Assembly (NCBI GenBank): GCA_002328035.1
Contig: DCVL01000030.1
Coordinates: 1-18,630 of the forward strand
Direction: 5' to 3'
Source of the DNA: Geobacter sp. UBA2189
Lineage (GTDB): Bacteria; Desulfobacterota; Desulfuromonadia; Geobacterales; Pseudopelobacteraceae
Length of the DNA: 18,630 nucleotides
This document shows, piece after piece, positions 1 through 7,638 of this stretch. Each line of letters begins with the position of its first letter. Within the stretch, counting starts at the first letter, position 1. A program made the translations under genes and the position numbers. The notes beneath the pieces are model-generated. The model ran no database searches. It was given only the letters and a program-made list of their open reading frames with translations, and was not told where the DNA came from.

Positions 1-449
1 CATGAGTATATCCAACGTTCCTTGGCAATAGGCCCAAGCACTAAAGGAGAGTTTTCTTCATCAAATTGCGGATCCGGACTCATGCCGTACACCTCAGATG
101 TTGAGGGGAAAACCACCCGTTTTTTATGCTTTACACATAGCCGGATAATCTTCAGGTTCTCTTCAAAATCAAGCTCAAATACCCGCAGTGGATCCTTTAC
201 ATATGTAACCGGTGTAGCAATTGCAACAAGCGGTAGCACTACATCACACTTTTTTATGTGATACTCTATCCATTCCTTGTTGATTGTTATATCCCCTTCA
301 AGAAAGGTAAAACGTGGATCGCCGAGTGAACGTTCAAGTTTATCACACGCCATATCCAGACCAAACACTTCCCAGTCTGTAGTTGTCAAAATGCGGTGTG
401 TAAGTGCATTACCAATAAATCCATTAACGCCAAGTATCAGTACTTTCAT
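1..449 (-). CDS. ArnA C-terminal-domain-like NAD-dependent decarboxylase/epimerase (3' end off window)
   Basis: Partial gene: the first 149 codons are in the window and the rest lies beyond the left edge. It is an extended short-chain dehydrogenase/epimerase (SDR). The protein begins MKVLILGVNGFIG, with the NAD-binding GxxGxxG at residues 7-13. It has STSEVYG at 116-122; the Glu of this motif is functional in the decarboxylase half of ArnA. It reaches RWIYS at the edge, where the Tyr starts the YxxxK catalytic motif. In E. coli this domain oxidatively decarboxylates UDP-glucuronate to UDP-4-keto-pentose for L-Ara4N modification of lipid A. Here it is a separate gene rather than the second half of a fusion. 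The ATG at 447-449 is preceded by AGGAG and lies 16 bases after the formyltransferase stop, so it is probably co-transcribed. The family is clear; the exact sugar substrate is inferred from the neighbours. Confidence 0.88.
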   Translation of the reverse strand, partial: MKVLILGVNGFIGNALTHRILTTTDWEVFGLDMACDKLERSLGDPRFTFLEGDITINKEWIEYHIKKCDVVLPLVAIATPVTYVKDPLRVFELDFEENLKIIRLCVKHKKRVVFPSTSEVYGMSPDPQFDEENSPLVLGPIAKERWIYS

Positions 450-465
450 TATTAACTCCTGGATT

Positions 466-1362
466 TTATCTGAGTATATCCGATTTTTTAATTATAGAAC
501 CGGCCAGCTCCGCCCTAGGCTCACCTTCAAGGGTCATATCACAAATTTTTAGCAGACCTTCTCCTGTCCCCACAAGCAAAGGATCTATTGAAGCAACCAT
601 CCCTGGTTCAGCAAAACCCTCAACCGGCCATGCTGACCAGATCATAATTTTTCTGCCATTATGTTCCGTAAACGCCCCCGGGTATGGATGAGTGACACCA
701 CGAATCAGATTGTATATCTGTACTGCACTTCTGTTCCAGTCAATCCTGCCATCCTCCGGCTTTCTACCTCCAAAATAGCTTCCAGATTTCAGATTCATCG
801 GGATTCGGTCTGCTGTTCCGGTCAGCAATCTGGGCCATGCCCTTCTGATAACAGTTACAGCAGCCTCACTTACCTTGCCAAAAACGTCATGAGCCGTATC
901 GGTAAAGTCAATGGCCACCTTTTCCTGATCAACAATATCTCCTGCATCAGGTTTTTCAACCATGTAGTGCAATGTTGCGCCGGTCTCTGTCTCACCGTTG
1001 ATCACTGCCCAGTTAACCGGCACCCTTCCTCGATATTTAGGGAGGTAGGAACCATGCAGGTTCAAAGCGCCTTTTGCTGGAATTTCAAGGATTTCAGGCT
1101 TTATCATGTTCCGGTAGTAAAATGAAAACAGGAAGTCAGGCCTTAGCTGGTTAACTCGTTTAATATTCTCCGATTCGTTTATACTGCTGGTCAAATAGGG
1201 AATATTGTTGGCTTCAGCCAGTTCACGAACCGAACTAAACCAGATCTGCTCATTTGGAGAATCCTCATGGGTAAAGATCAGACTGATTTCAGCTCCTTTA
1301 TTCAACAGCTCCTCTATGCAACGGTATCCTACATTATGGTAAGCGCAGACTATAAGCTTCAT
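466..1362 (-). CDS. ArnA N-terminal-domain-like UDP-amino-sugar formyltransferase
   Basis: A 298-residue 10-formyltetrahydrofolate-dependent formyltransferase, matching in length the N-terminal half of E. coli ArnA. The catalytic triad of that domain is visible as N101 and H103 in NLHGSYLP, and D139 in DAGDIV. The GRVPVNWAVING segment that follows the first motif is also typical. ArnA's formyltransferase adds formyl to UDP-L-Ara4N, giving the substrate used by ArnC. The C-terminal third (about 200-298) resembles the small beta-barrel domain of Met-tRNA formyltransferases, but the strong match in the catalytic part is to ArnA rather than Fmt. The ATG (1360-1362) overlaps the ArnC stop as ATGA, implying translational coupling. 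It is followed by the separate decarboxylase gene, so the two ArnA activities are split here but keep the order of the fused protein. Confidence 0.9.
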   Translation of the reverse strand: MKLIVCAYHNVGYRCIEELLNKGAEISLIFTHEDSPNEQIWFSSVRELAEANNIPYLTSSINESENIKRVNQLRPDFLFSFYYRNMIKPEILEIPAKGALNLHGSYLPKYRGRVPVNWAVINGETETGATLHYMVEKPDAGDIVDQEKVAIDFTDTAHDVFGKVSEAAVTVIRRAWPRLLTGTADRIPMNLKSGSYFGGRKPEDGRIDWNRSAVQIYNLIRGVTHPYPGAFTEHNGRKIMIWSAWPVEGFAEPGMVASIDPLLVGTGEGLLKICDMTLEGEPRAELAGSIIKKSDILR

Positions 1363-2297
1363 GATTTGTCAAAACCGTATAGCTTTCTGACCACAAAACG
1401 TGGCCGTTTTCTGACCTCTTGGTAGATCCTTCCGACGTATTCACCCACAATACCGATACCAAAGATAATAATCCCTACAAAGAAAAAAAGGATTGCAAAC
1501 AGGGTAAATACACCCTCAACTTCTGCGCCAATCATAAATCTGCGTATAAAGAGAAATATCGCAAATCCAACCGACAAGAAGGATGTCATAATTCCCAAAA
1601 GAGCGAAAAGTTGTAACGGAACAACAGAAAAACCGGTCATCAGATCGAAATTAAGTCGAATAAGGCGATAAAAAGAGTATTTGCTCTCTCCCAAGGTTCG
1701 TTCAGCGTGACCTACCATTATTTCGGTGGGGTTTGAAGAAAAGGTTTGAGCTAAAGCAGGAATAAAGGTAGTTGATTCTCCGCACTGGTTTATATTGTTG
1801 ATGATATTACGGTGGTATGCGCGCAGCATACATCCGTAATCGCTCATCTGCATCCCTGTCATCTTGTTGGTGGTTATATTGACTATTTTTGAGGCTGCAC
1901 GACGAAACAACGGATCCTGACGCTTTTCGCGGATGGTTCCTACAACATCGTGACCCTTCTCAATCTCCTCAATCATGCGTGGGATCTCTTCTGGCGGATT
2001 TTGGAGATCTGCATCCAGCGTGATAACTATATCTCCACTTGAACGCTCAAATGCAGCAAGGATTGCCATATGTTGTCCAAAGTTGCCGTTGAACTCGACA
2101 ACTTTTACACCAGGGTACCGTTCCACATAACCCTGTAGCATAACCAGTGATTGATCCTTTGAACCATCATTGGTAAAGATGATCTCGAATGTCCGTCCAA
2201 GTCCGCTAACTACCGGATAGAGGCGATCCATCAAAGGTTGCAACGATCTTTCCTCGTTGTATACCGGTATGACAATGCTTACATAAATAGCCGTCAT
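1359..2297 (-). CDS. arnC: Undecaprenyl-phosphate 4-deoxy-4-formamido-L-arabinose transferase (ArnC family GT2)
   Basis: A 312-residue membrane-anchored family-2 glycosyltransferase. The N-terminal GT-A domain opens with VSIVIPVYNEE (6-16), has NDGSKD (43-48), and carries the metal-binding DAD motif in DADLQNPPEEIP (95-106). The segment SDYGCMLRAY (152-161) and the stretch AERTLGESKYSFYRL (198-212) are close to E. coli ArnC. Two hydrophobic segments, about 228-252 and 263-287, anchor it in the inner membrane. ArnC transfers formamido-arabinose from UDP to undecaprenyl phosphate. The frame is open further upstream, to an ATG at 2360, but I choose the ATG at 2297. It overlaps the RNase D stop as ATGA, has AAGGAGA about 10 bases upstream, and yields the normal N-terminus. 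A related polyprenyl-phosphate glycosyltransferase with a different sugar remains possible, though the ArnA-like neighbours support ArnC. Confidence 0.88.
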   Translation of the reverse strand: MTAIYVSIVIPVYNEERSLQPLMDRLYPVVSGLGRTFEIIFTNDGSKDQSLVMLQGYVERYPGVKVVEFNGNFGQHMAILAAFERSSGDIVITLDADLQNPPEEIPRMIEEIEKGHDVVGTIREKRQDPLFRRAASKIVNITTNKMTGMQMSDYGCMLRAYHRNIINNINQCGESTTFIPALAQTFSSNPTEIMVGHAERTLGESKYSFYRLIRLNFDLMTGFSVVPLQLFALLGIMTSFLSVGFAIFLFIRRFMIGAEVEGVFTLFAILFFFVGIIIFGIGIVGEYVGRIYQEVRKRPRFVVRKLYGFDKS

Positions 2298-3430
2298 TTC
2301 GGCTGGTTCTCCTTCGCCAGTAGTATAAGCATATCCTTGCCCCACAGGTTCACCTGCCATTGCCTTATTCCTTGCAGCTCCGCAAGCCGCTCAATAGAAG
2401 AAGGATTATGTTCTGCAATCCTCTCCAAAAGCCAGTTGGGGGCAATAATACCTGTGGGTAACCCAATCTGTTTACTGTACCCTTCACGCCATTGTTTCAA
2501 CCTACTCAAGCGCGTCTTTATTCCTGGAGTTGATTCCGTCTTATAACGAGGGTATGAGGGCAAATCTCTTTCCGACAGATTCATACCTCTCTTTACTGCC
2601 TCAACAAGTTTTGTTCCATACTGATTAAGCAATCTGGTAGTAAGTCCTGGAACTCCATACATATCCTGGATATTCTGCAACTGCTTCTCAGATATAAACA
2701 TCAGGGGTTCGGAAGGGATAACCTTGAATACAGGACGATCCATTTCAGAAGCCTGTAGTTCCCTTAATTGCAGTAGTTCTTCCAATATTGCCAGTTGCCT
2801 GGGTGTTAGCCTACCGGCTCCTTTACAATGCATAAAAAGTGAAGTATCGGATCTGTTCTGTACACGATTGGTTGTGACAAGGGCACATTCCTCTTCCACC
2901 CATCCAGAACGGTTCAGCTCTCCCAATTTATTCCTTAATATATCTGCAAGTCTTAACAGATTGGCTGTATCATTGGCAGCATAATCGGCCATCTCAAGAG
3001 TCAGTGGCCTTTTGCTCCAGTCTGCTTTCTGAAAGCGCTTGTCCAGCTCTATCCCGAAGTTTTCCCGCAGCAATGCCGCGAGCCCAAACTCTGTCGCTCC
3101 AGTAAATTGAGCTGCAATCATGGTATCAAACATCCGGTTTACCGTAATCCTAAAATCACGGTGCAGCGACCTGATATCATAATCACCGCCATGAAATACT
3201 ATTAACCGTTCCGGTTCTGCCAGTAATCTGGATAATGGTGATATGTCACTGATTGCAAAAGGATCAATAAGCCAAGTATCCGTCCGGTTAGACAACTGCA
3301 AAAGACAAACCTTCTCACGGTAATGATGCAGTGAATCAGCCTCCAGATCCATGGCCAGTTCAGGTTCTTTTGCAAGGTGTCCACAAAGCGTTTCCAGCTT
3401 CAGGTTATTTTCTATCAGGGAGTAGTTCAA
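2294..3430 (-). CDS. rnd: Ribonuclease D (DEDDy 3'-5' exoribonuclease with HRDC domain)
   Basis: A 378-residue protein, the usual length for RNase D, which trims 3' ends of tRNA precursors and other small RNAs in the cytoplasm. All DEDDy motifs are visible: D28 and E30 in MDLEADS, D85 in HGGDYDIRSL, and Y150/D154 in YAAND. An HRDC nucleic-acid-binding domain follows at about 205-285. The start is TTG at 3428-3430, overlapping the TGA of mqnC as TTGA, with AAGGGA just upstream. The next internal Met (27) lies inside the first catalytic motif and would destroy the enzyme, so the TTG start is preferred. It is the third gene of a chain of 4-base overlaps. Its place between a menaquinone gene and arnC has no obvious functional reason. 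Confidence 0.92.
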   Translation of the reverse strand: MNYSLIENNLKLETLCGHLAKEPELAMDLEADSLHHYREKVCLLQLSNRTDTWLIDPFAISDISPLSRLLAEPERLIVFHGGDYDIRSLHRDFRITVNRMFDTMIAAQFTGATEFGLAALLRENFGIELDKRFQKADWSKRPLTLEMADYAANDTANLLRLADILRNKLGELNRSGWVEEECALVTTNRVQNRSDTSLFMHCKGAGRLTPRQLAILEELLQLRELQASEMDRPVFKVIPSEPLMFISEKQLQNIQDMYGVPGLTTRLLNQYGTKLVEAVKRGMNLSERDLPSYPRYKTESTPGIKTRLSRLKQWREGYSKQIGLPTGIIAPNWLLERIAEHNPSSIERLAELQGIRQWQVNLWGKDMLILLAKENQPK

Positions 3431-4470
3431 AATTCCCTTAGAACCTTATATGTGGTGCTACGCTGTGCCGCCTTGAATCCTGCGCCCTGAATCAGCTCCA
3501 GTATCTCTTCCTGTGACATCCTGAATGAGCAGCCTGCTGCAGCCACTACATTTTCTTCCAGCATGGTTCCACCAATATCGTTAGCCCCAAAAAATAGCGC
3601 CACCTGGGCAAGCTTCGAACCCTGTGTCACCCAACTTGCCTGTATGTTTGGAATATTATCAAGAATAATGCGTGAAAGCGCTAAAACCTTCAGATACTCT
3701 ACTCCGGTAGCGGTCTCGCCTCCAAGTTCGGTATTTCCGGGTTGATATGTCCAAGGGATAAAAGCTGTGAATGAGCCTCCTTTTGCCTGAAGCTCTTTTA
3801 TTCTGAATATATGCTCAATTATCTGTTCAGCGGTTTCTTTGCTCCCAAACATCATGGTGGATGTTGTTGGCATTCCTTGTGCTGATGCCTCTAACATCAC
3901 TTCTCCCCATTTTTCCCATCCTATCTTTCTTGGCGATATTAACTGCCTGACCTCATCTACGAGGATTTCTGCGCCTCCGCCCGGTATAGAATCAAGCCCT
4001 GCTTTTTTTAGCCTGGTTATGGCCTCAGGGATGCCTAGCCCCGCATTTTCAGCCAAGTGGCAGACCTCGGCAGGAGAGAGGGAGTGATTTTGAACTTTAG
4101 GAAATCTCTCTTTTATAAGCTGGAAAAGCCGCTCAATATACTCAAGTCCTACCTTTGGGTTCAGCCCTCCCTGCATCAACAGTTGTGTGCCACCACGCTC
4201 AACAAGTTCTGTAATCTTGGAAAGTATTGTTTCATGATCCAGCAGATATGCATCTGGTGCGTCAGGAGTACGATAAAATGCACAAAAAGTGCAACGTGAT
4301 TCACAAATATTTGTGTAGTTAACGTTGCGGTCAATCACAAAGGTCACACGATTTTCAGGATGCAGTTTACGCCTGATTGAATCAGCCCACCTCCCGAGTT
4401 CAAGAAGATCTCCGTTTATAAGTAGATCCAGAGCCCCTTTTCTGTCCAGTATTTGTATTGGCGATATCAC
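3427..4470 (-). CDS. mqnC: Cyclic dehypoxanthinyl futalosine synthase, radical SAM (MqnC)
   Basis: A 347-residue radical-SAM enzyme of the futalosine menaquinone pathway, converting dehypoxanthine futalosine to its cyclic form. The Fe-S cluster motif is C56-x3-C60-x2-C63, in the context YTNICESRCTFCAFYR. That context, and the later GGGAEILVDEVR, fit MqnC better than the related MqnE. A second conserved patch is WTYQPGNT, about 240-250. The start is GTG at 4468-4470, overlapping the upstream thioesterase stop as GTGA. Other futalosine genes (mqnA, B, D, E) are not in the window and must lie elsewhere if the pathway is complete. Presence implies low-potential quinone respiration, typically anaerobic. 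MqnE is the main alternative and I judge it unlikely. Confidence 0.9.
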   Translation of the reverse strand: MISPIQILDRKGALDLLINGDLLELGRWADSIRRKLHPENRVTFVIDRNVNYTNICESRCTFCAFYRTPDAPDAYLLDHETILSKITELVERGGTQLLMQGGLNPKVGLEYIERLFQLIKERFPKVQNHSLSPAEVCHLAENAGLGIPEAITRLKKAGLDSIPGGGAEILVDEVRQLISPRKIGWEKWGEVMLEASAQGMPTTSTMMFGSKETAEQIIEHIFRIKELQAKGGSFTAFIPWTYQPGNTELGGETATGVEYLKVLALSRIILDNIPNIQASWVTQGSKLAQVALFFGANDIGGTMLEENVVAAAGCSFRMSQEEILELIQGAGFKAAQRSTTYKVLREF

Positions 4471-4862
4471 GGCTGGATCTCCCTCATCAAGAGCTCTTTT
4501 ATCTCCAACGGCAGGCGCTTGGCCTTAAGAAGCGGGGAGACACAGGCAAGGGATACCCGTGCCTCTACCAGTAATTTTTGATCTGAATCACGAAATATCT
4601 GCTGAATAAGCGTAAATGAAGAACCTGCAACCTTAATTGGTAAAGTTCGAACAGATAGAAGTTCATCATGACGTGCTGGAGCCTTAAACTCTATCTCCAT
4701 ATGTACTACAGGAAAAACTGAGCCATCAGTCGCCATATCAGAGACAGAGCAGCCTCTCTCACGTATATATTCAGTTCTAGCCCGCTCCATGTAATTAAGG
4801 TAATTGGAGTGGTAAACAACACCTGCCGCATCTGTATCTTCGTAATAAACTCTTATCTTCAT
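4467..4862 (-). CDS. YbgC/4-hydroxybenzoyl-CoA-thioesterase-family acyl-CoA thioesterase
   Basis: A 131-residue hot-dog-fold thioesterase. The active-site signature YYEDTDAAGVVYHSNYLNYM occupies residues 6-25, with the catalytic Asp at about 11. ERARTEYIRERG follows, as in YbgC and relatives. Members hydrolyse short or medium acyl-CoA or acyl-ACP thioesters. E. coli YbgC sits with tol-pal, but no tol genes are here, so a true YbgC role cannot be claimed. It is the first gene of the left operon, with its ATG preceded by AGGAA and a 218-base spacer upstream, and its stop overlaps the mqnC GTG. The family is confident; the substrate is unknown. A link to menaquinone or lipid metabolism through mqnC is only suggestive. 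Confidence 0.85.
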   Translation of the reverse strand: MKIRVYYEDTDAAGVVYHSNYLNYMERARTEYIRERGCSVSDMATDGSVFPVVHMEIEFKAPARHDELLSVRTLPIKVAGSSFTLIQQIFRDSDQKLLVEARVSLACVSPLLKAKRLPLEIKELLMREIQP

Positions 4863-5080
4863 TGTATTCCTGGTTGCTCACTTTACTTTAGTTGGCTATC
4901 CTCTGCAACTGCTCTTCATCTATATCCGCAATTGATTTTCTCCAAACGAGCCGATAATATCCAGAAAACGCTAAATTAGCCTGTCAGGCTCTTTTTAACA
5001 AAAACTGATAGAGAGACATAGGAACAAACAAAAAAATGCCTGAAGCCCTTTGAATTTGACACGGCCTATTAAGTTAACAA
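4863..5080 (-). other. Intergenic spacer between rsmG and the thioesterase operon
   Basis: A 218-base gap that should hold the end of the rsmG transcript and the start of the next one, both on the minus strand. Reading the minus strand, a T7 run follows GGGCTTCAGGCA at about 5026-5045. The upstream hairpin I can draw is weak (AGGCC with GGCTT, including a wobble), so termination is uncertain. A possible promoter is TTGGAG, 15 bases, TATAGA at about 4919-4945, with a short spacer and low support. A short palindrome, AGCCTgtcAGGCT at 4978-4990, followed by CTTTTT would act only on the plus strand. No gene is supported. Confidence 0.35.
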
Positions 5081-5728
5081 TTATAGCTCGTTACGAAGCC
5101 TAACAAGGGTTCTCGAACCAATATTATTTGGAAGGTGGTACTTTATGACTGGTTCAGGCCTAAAACCGGCAGTTTTGATCTTTTCTTCTAGCTCTTTAAG
5201 CTCATGTTCGGCATCGGAGCCTCTCATAGATATAAGCTTACCACTCTGGCAAACCAGCATGGCACATGTTGATACAAAGAGAGAAAGGCTACTGAATGCT
5301 CGCGACACAACCAGATCAAAACAGTGTAATCTGTTCTTGGCTAATTCTTCAACACGCCCATGCAGTGGCTTGAAATTATCAAGCTTGAGAAGTCTGCTGA
5401 TATGCCTCTGAAAGCTTATCTTCTTCCCGACTGCATCAATTGATGTAACAAGACAATCAGGTCTCGCAATTGCAATAACCAAGGCAGGAAAACCGGCACC
5501 AGAACCTACATCCAGCAGAGACTGATGCAGATCTAGTTCTGGCACCAGATGCAGTGAATCAATCAGGTGCTTGCTTGTCATCTCATCGCCATCTTTAATT
5601 GCAGTCAAATTAATCTTGCCGTTCCAGCGACTTAATTCATTCAGAAGTAGATCAAATGAATCATACTGCGGTTCTGTAAGGTTTAGTTTCAGCTCTTTTG
5701 TAGTAAGATCCAGTAGTTTACGATTCAA
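5081..5728 (-). CDS. rsmG: 16S rRNA (guanine-527-N7)-methyltransferase RsmG (GidB)
   Basis: About 215 residues; uses SAM to methylate G527 of 16S rRNA. The Rossmann SAM-binding motif LLDVGSGAGFPALVIA is near residue 75. The preceding WNGKINLTAI and SKHLIDSLHL are hallmark RsmG segments, and LVVSRAF is in the centre. The start is ambiguous. A GTG at 5743 gives five more residues but has no well-spaced ribosome site. The TTG at 5726-5728 has GGAG nine bases upstream, so I use it. Either way the gene overlaps the mnmG 3' end (11 or 26 bases). It closes the mnmE-mnmG-rsmG string. In many bacteria parA and parB come next; here they do not. Confidence 0.93.
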   Translation of the reverse strand: MNRKLLDLTTKELKLNLTEPQYDSFDLLLNELSRWNGKINLTAIKDGDEMTSKHLIDSLHLVPELDLHQSLLDVGSGAGFPALVIAIARPDCLVTSIDAVGKKISFQRHISRLLKLDNFKPLHGRVEELAKNRLHCFDLVVSRAFSSLSLFVSTCAMLVCQSGKLISMRGSDAEHELKELEEKIKTAGFRPEPVIKYHLPNNIGSRTLVRLRNEL

Positions 5729-7604
5729 CTTTCTGTTCTCCACGGCTCTTCAACATCACAGCAACTATAGCAACAGCCGCAGGCGTTATCCCCTCTATTC
5801 GAGCTGCCTGCCCCAAGGTATCTGGCTTGTATCGCTTAAGCTTTTCCTGAACCTCCAGCGTTAGACCCGGAATATTGTTGTAATCAAACTCTTCCGGAAT
5901 CCTGACCTCTTCCTGCTTACGCATCCGCTCAATCTGTTCCATCTGACGACTGATATAGCCCTGATACTTGATCTGAATTTCAACCTGTTCGCGTACTTCT
6001 TTGGTGAGTTCTTTTGAAATCTGATCTATTTCTTGAAGCTGATCATAACCAATTTCAGGTCGCCGTAGAATTTGATCCAGAGTGGTACCTTTCTGAATAT
6101 CTTTGCAGTCGTGATGACTACACCACTCTTTTTCTACAGGCGTCAAACCTATGCGGGTAACTTTAATCCGTTCCAGCTCTTTATTAATTTCATCTTTTTT
6201 ATTGCAGAAATCGCTATACGTATCCTCGTCAACCAATCCAAGTCTGTAACCGAGATCCCTAAGCCTTATATCGGCATTGTCTTCTCTTAACAGCAAGCGA
6301 TGCTCTGCACGTGAAGTAAACATCCGATATGGCTCTTTTACTCCCAGTGTAACCAGATCATCGACCATTACGCCAATATAAGATTCATGCCTTGCAAATC
6401 TGACAGGTTCTTTCCCCTTAACCCTGAGCGCAGCATTTATACCAGCCAGCAATCCCTGACCTGCAGCCTCTTCGTATCCAGAGGTGCCGTTAATCTGTCC
6501 TGCATGAAACAGATTTTTTATCAATTTTGTTTCGAGGGTTGCGTGCAGTTGAATAGGATTAACGTAGTCATATTCAATCCCGTAAGCGGGGCGCATCATT
6601 TCGACCTTTTCAAGCCCCTCCATTGAGCGGTAAAAAGCGATCTGGATATCTATTGGCAGGGAGGAAGACATTCCACTTGGATAATACTCAACAGTTTCCA
6701 AACCTTCAGGCTCGATAAATGTCTGATGACGTTCTTTTTCAGGAAATCTTACTATTTTGTCTTCTATAGACGGGCAGTATCGCGGCCCTATTCCCTCAAT
6801 TACGCCTGAGTACAAGGGAGAACGATCAAGCCCACTCCTGATAATTTCGTGAGTTTTGGAATTTGTATATGCAATGTAACATGGTATCTGCGGCATCGTT
6901 ATCCGCTTTGTACTGAACGAAAACGGAACAGGATTATCGTCGCTGTATTGTGCCTCCAGACGGCTAAAATCAATAGTTCTTCCATCTAGCCTCGCCGGCG
7001 TTCCCGTCTTAAGGCGACCAACATCAAACCCAAGTCCCCTCAGATCATCTGAGAGACCAGCTGACGGAAGATCCCCAGCTCTCCCTCCTGGATAATTAAT
7101 TAACCCTATATGTATAAGACCACGCATGAATGTGCCGGTTGTTAATATAACGGTCCTTCCAATAAAGCGGATACCGCTTCTTGTATCAACTCCCATGAGT
7201 TCGTCACCTTGCATGTAAAGAGCTGTTACTTCACCTTGTTTTACATGCAGATTATCCTGATGTTCCAGAACATATTTCATTCTGAGGCGGTATAACTGTT
7301 TGTCTGCCTGCGCCCTACCAGCTCTGACTGCAGGCCCTTTTCTTGTATTAAGCACCCGAAACTGAATTCCTGTAGCATCAATATTTTTTGCCATCTCGCC
7401 GCCTAGCGCGTCAATCTCTCGCACCAGATGACCCTTGGCTAGTCCTCCAATAGATGGATTGCATGACATAACGGCCATTCCATCAAGACTCATGTTAAGC
7501 AGCAATGTTAGGCAACCCATTCGCGCCGGAGCAAGTGCCGCTTCACATCCGGCATGGCCAGCACCAACGACAATGACATCATATTTTGTCTCATAGCAAT
7601 GCAT
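5718..7604 (-). CDS. mnmG: tRNA uridine-5-carboxymethylaminomethyl modification enzyme, FAD subunit MnmG (GidA)
   Basis: About 628 residues, matching E. coli MnmG (629). With MnmE it installs the carboxymethylaminomethyl group (cmnm) at wobble U34 of certain tRNAs. The FAD-binding GAGHAG is at residues 14-19. The conserved cysteines fall at about C48 (MSCNPSIGG) and C277 (YCPSIEDK), essentially the E. coli positions. A HAGQINGTSGYEEAAGQG segment and a helical C-terminal domain ending in QAARIEGITPAAVA follow. An in-frame ATG at 7616 would add four residues, but it has no ribosome site and its first base is part of the parS palindrome. The ATG at 7604 has GGGGG five bases upstream and gives the standard N-terminus, so I choose it. 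Confidence 0.95.
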   Translation of the reverse strand: MHCYETKYDVIVVGAGHAGCEAALAPARMGCLTLLLNMSLDGMAVMSCNPSIGGLAKGHLVREIDALGGEMAKNIDATGIQFRVLNTRKGPAVRAGRAQADKQLYRLRMKYVLEHQDNLHVKQGEVTALYMQGDELMGVDTRSGIRFIGRTVILTTGTFMRGLIHIGLINYPGGRAGDLPSAGLSDDLRGLGFDVGRLKTGTPARLDGRTIDFSRLEAQYSDDNPVPFSFSTKRITMPQIPCYIAYTNSKTHEIIRSGLDRSPLYSGVIEGIGPRYCPSIEDKIVRFPEKERHQTFIEPEGLETVEYYPSGMSSSLPIDIQIAFYRSMEGLEKVEMMRPAYGIEYDYVNPIQLHATLETKLIKNLFHAGQINGTSGYEEAAGQGLLAGINAALRVKGKEPVRFARHESYIGVMVDDLVTLGVKEPYRMFTSRAEHRLLLREDNADIRLRDLGYRLGLVDEDTYSDFCNKKDEINKELERIKVTRIGLTPVEKEWCSHHDCKDIQKGTTLDQILRRPEIGYDQLQEIDQISKELTKEVREQVEIQIKYQGYISRQMEQIERMRKQEEVRIPEEFDYNNIPGLTLEVQEKLKRYKPDTLGQAARIEGITPAAVAIVAVMLKSRGEQKVES

Positions 7605-7615
7605 ATCAGCCCCCA

Positions 7616-7631
7616 TGTTTCACGTGAAACA
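7616..7631. promoter_or_regulatory. parS centromere-like site, perfect 16-bp palindrome
   Basis: TGTTTCACGTGAAACA, identical to the classic bacterial parS consensus bound by ParB in chromosome segregation. It lies in the 34-base gap between the mnmE stop and the preferred mnmG start, about 4 kb from the DnaA boxes, where origin-proximal parS sites are expected. It is the only full match I see in the window. The match is seen directly; function is inferred from the conserved ParB-parS system. Confidence 0.93.
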
Positions 7632-7638
7632 CAATTAC

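Noticed and set aside
661..1125. Plus-strand reading frame of 154 codons opposite the formyltransferase
   Set aside because: It is antisense to a gene with intact catalytic motifs, with no ribosome site and no recognisable domain.
4978..4996. Hairpin AGCCTgtcAGGCT followed by CTTTTT as a terminator
   Set aside because: The stem is only five pairs and the T run is on the plus strand, where no gene ends. On the minus strand, which carries the genes, there is no proper T tract after it.
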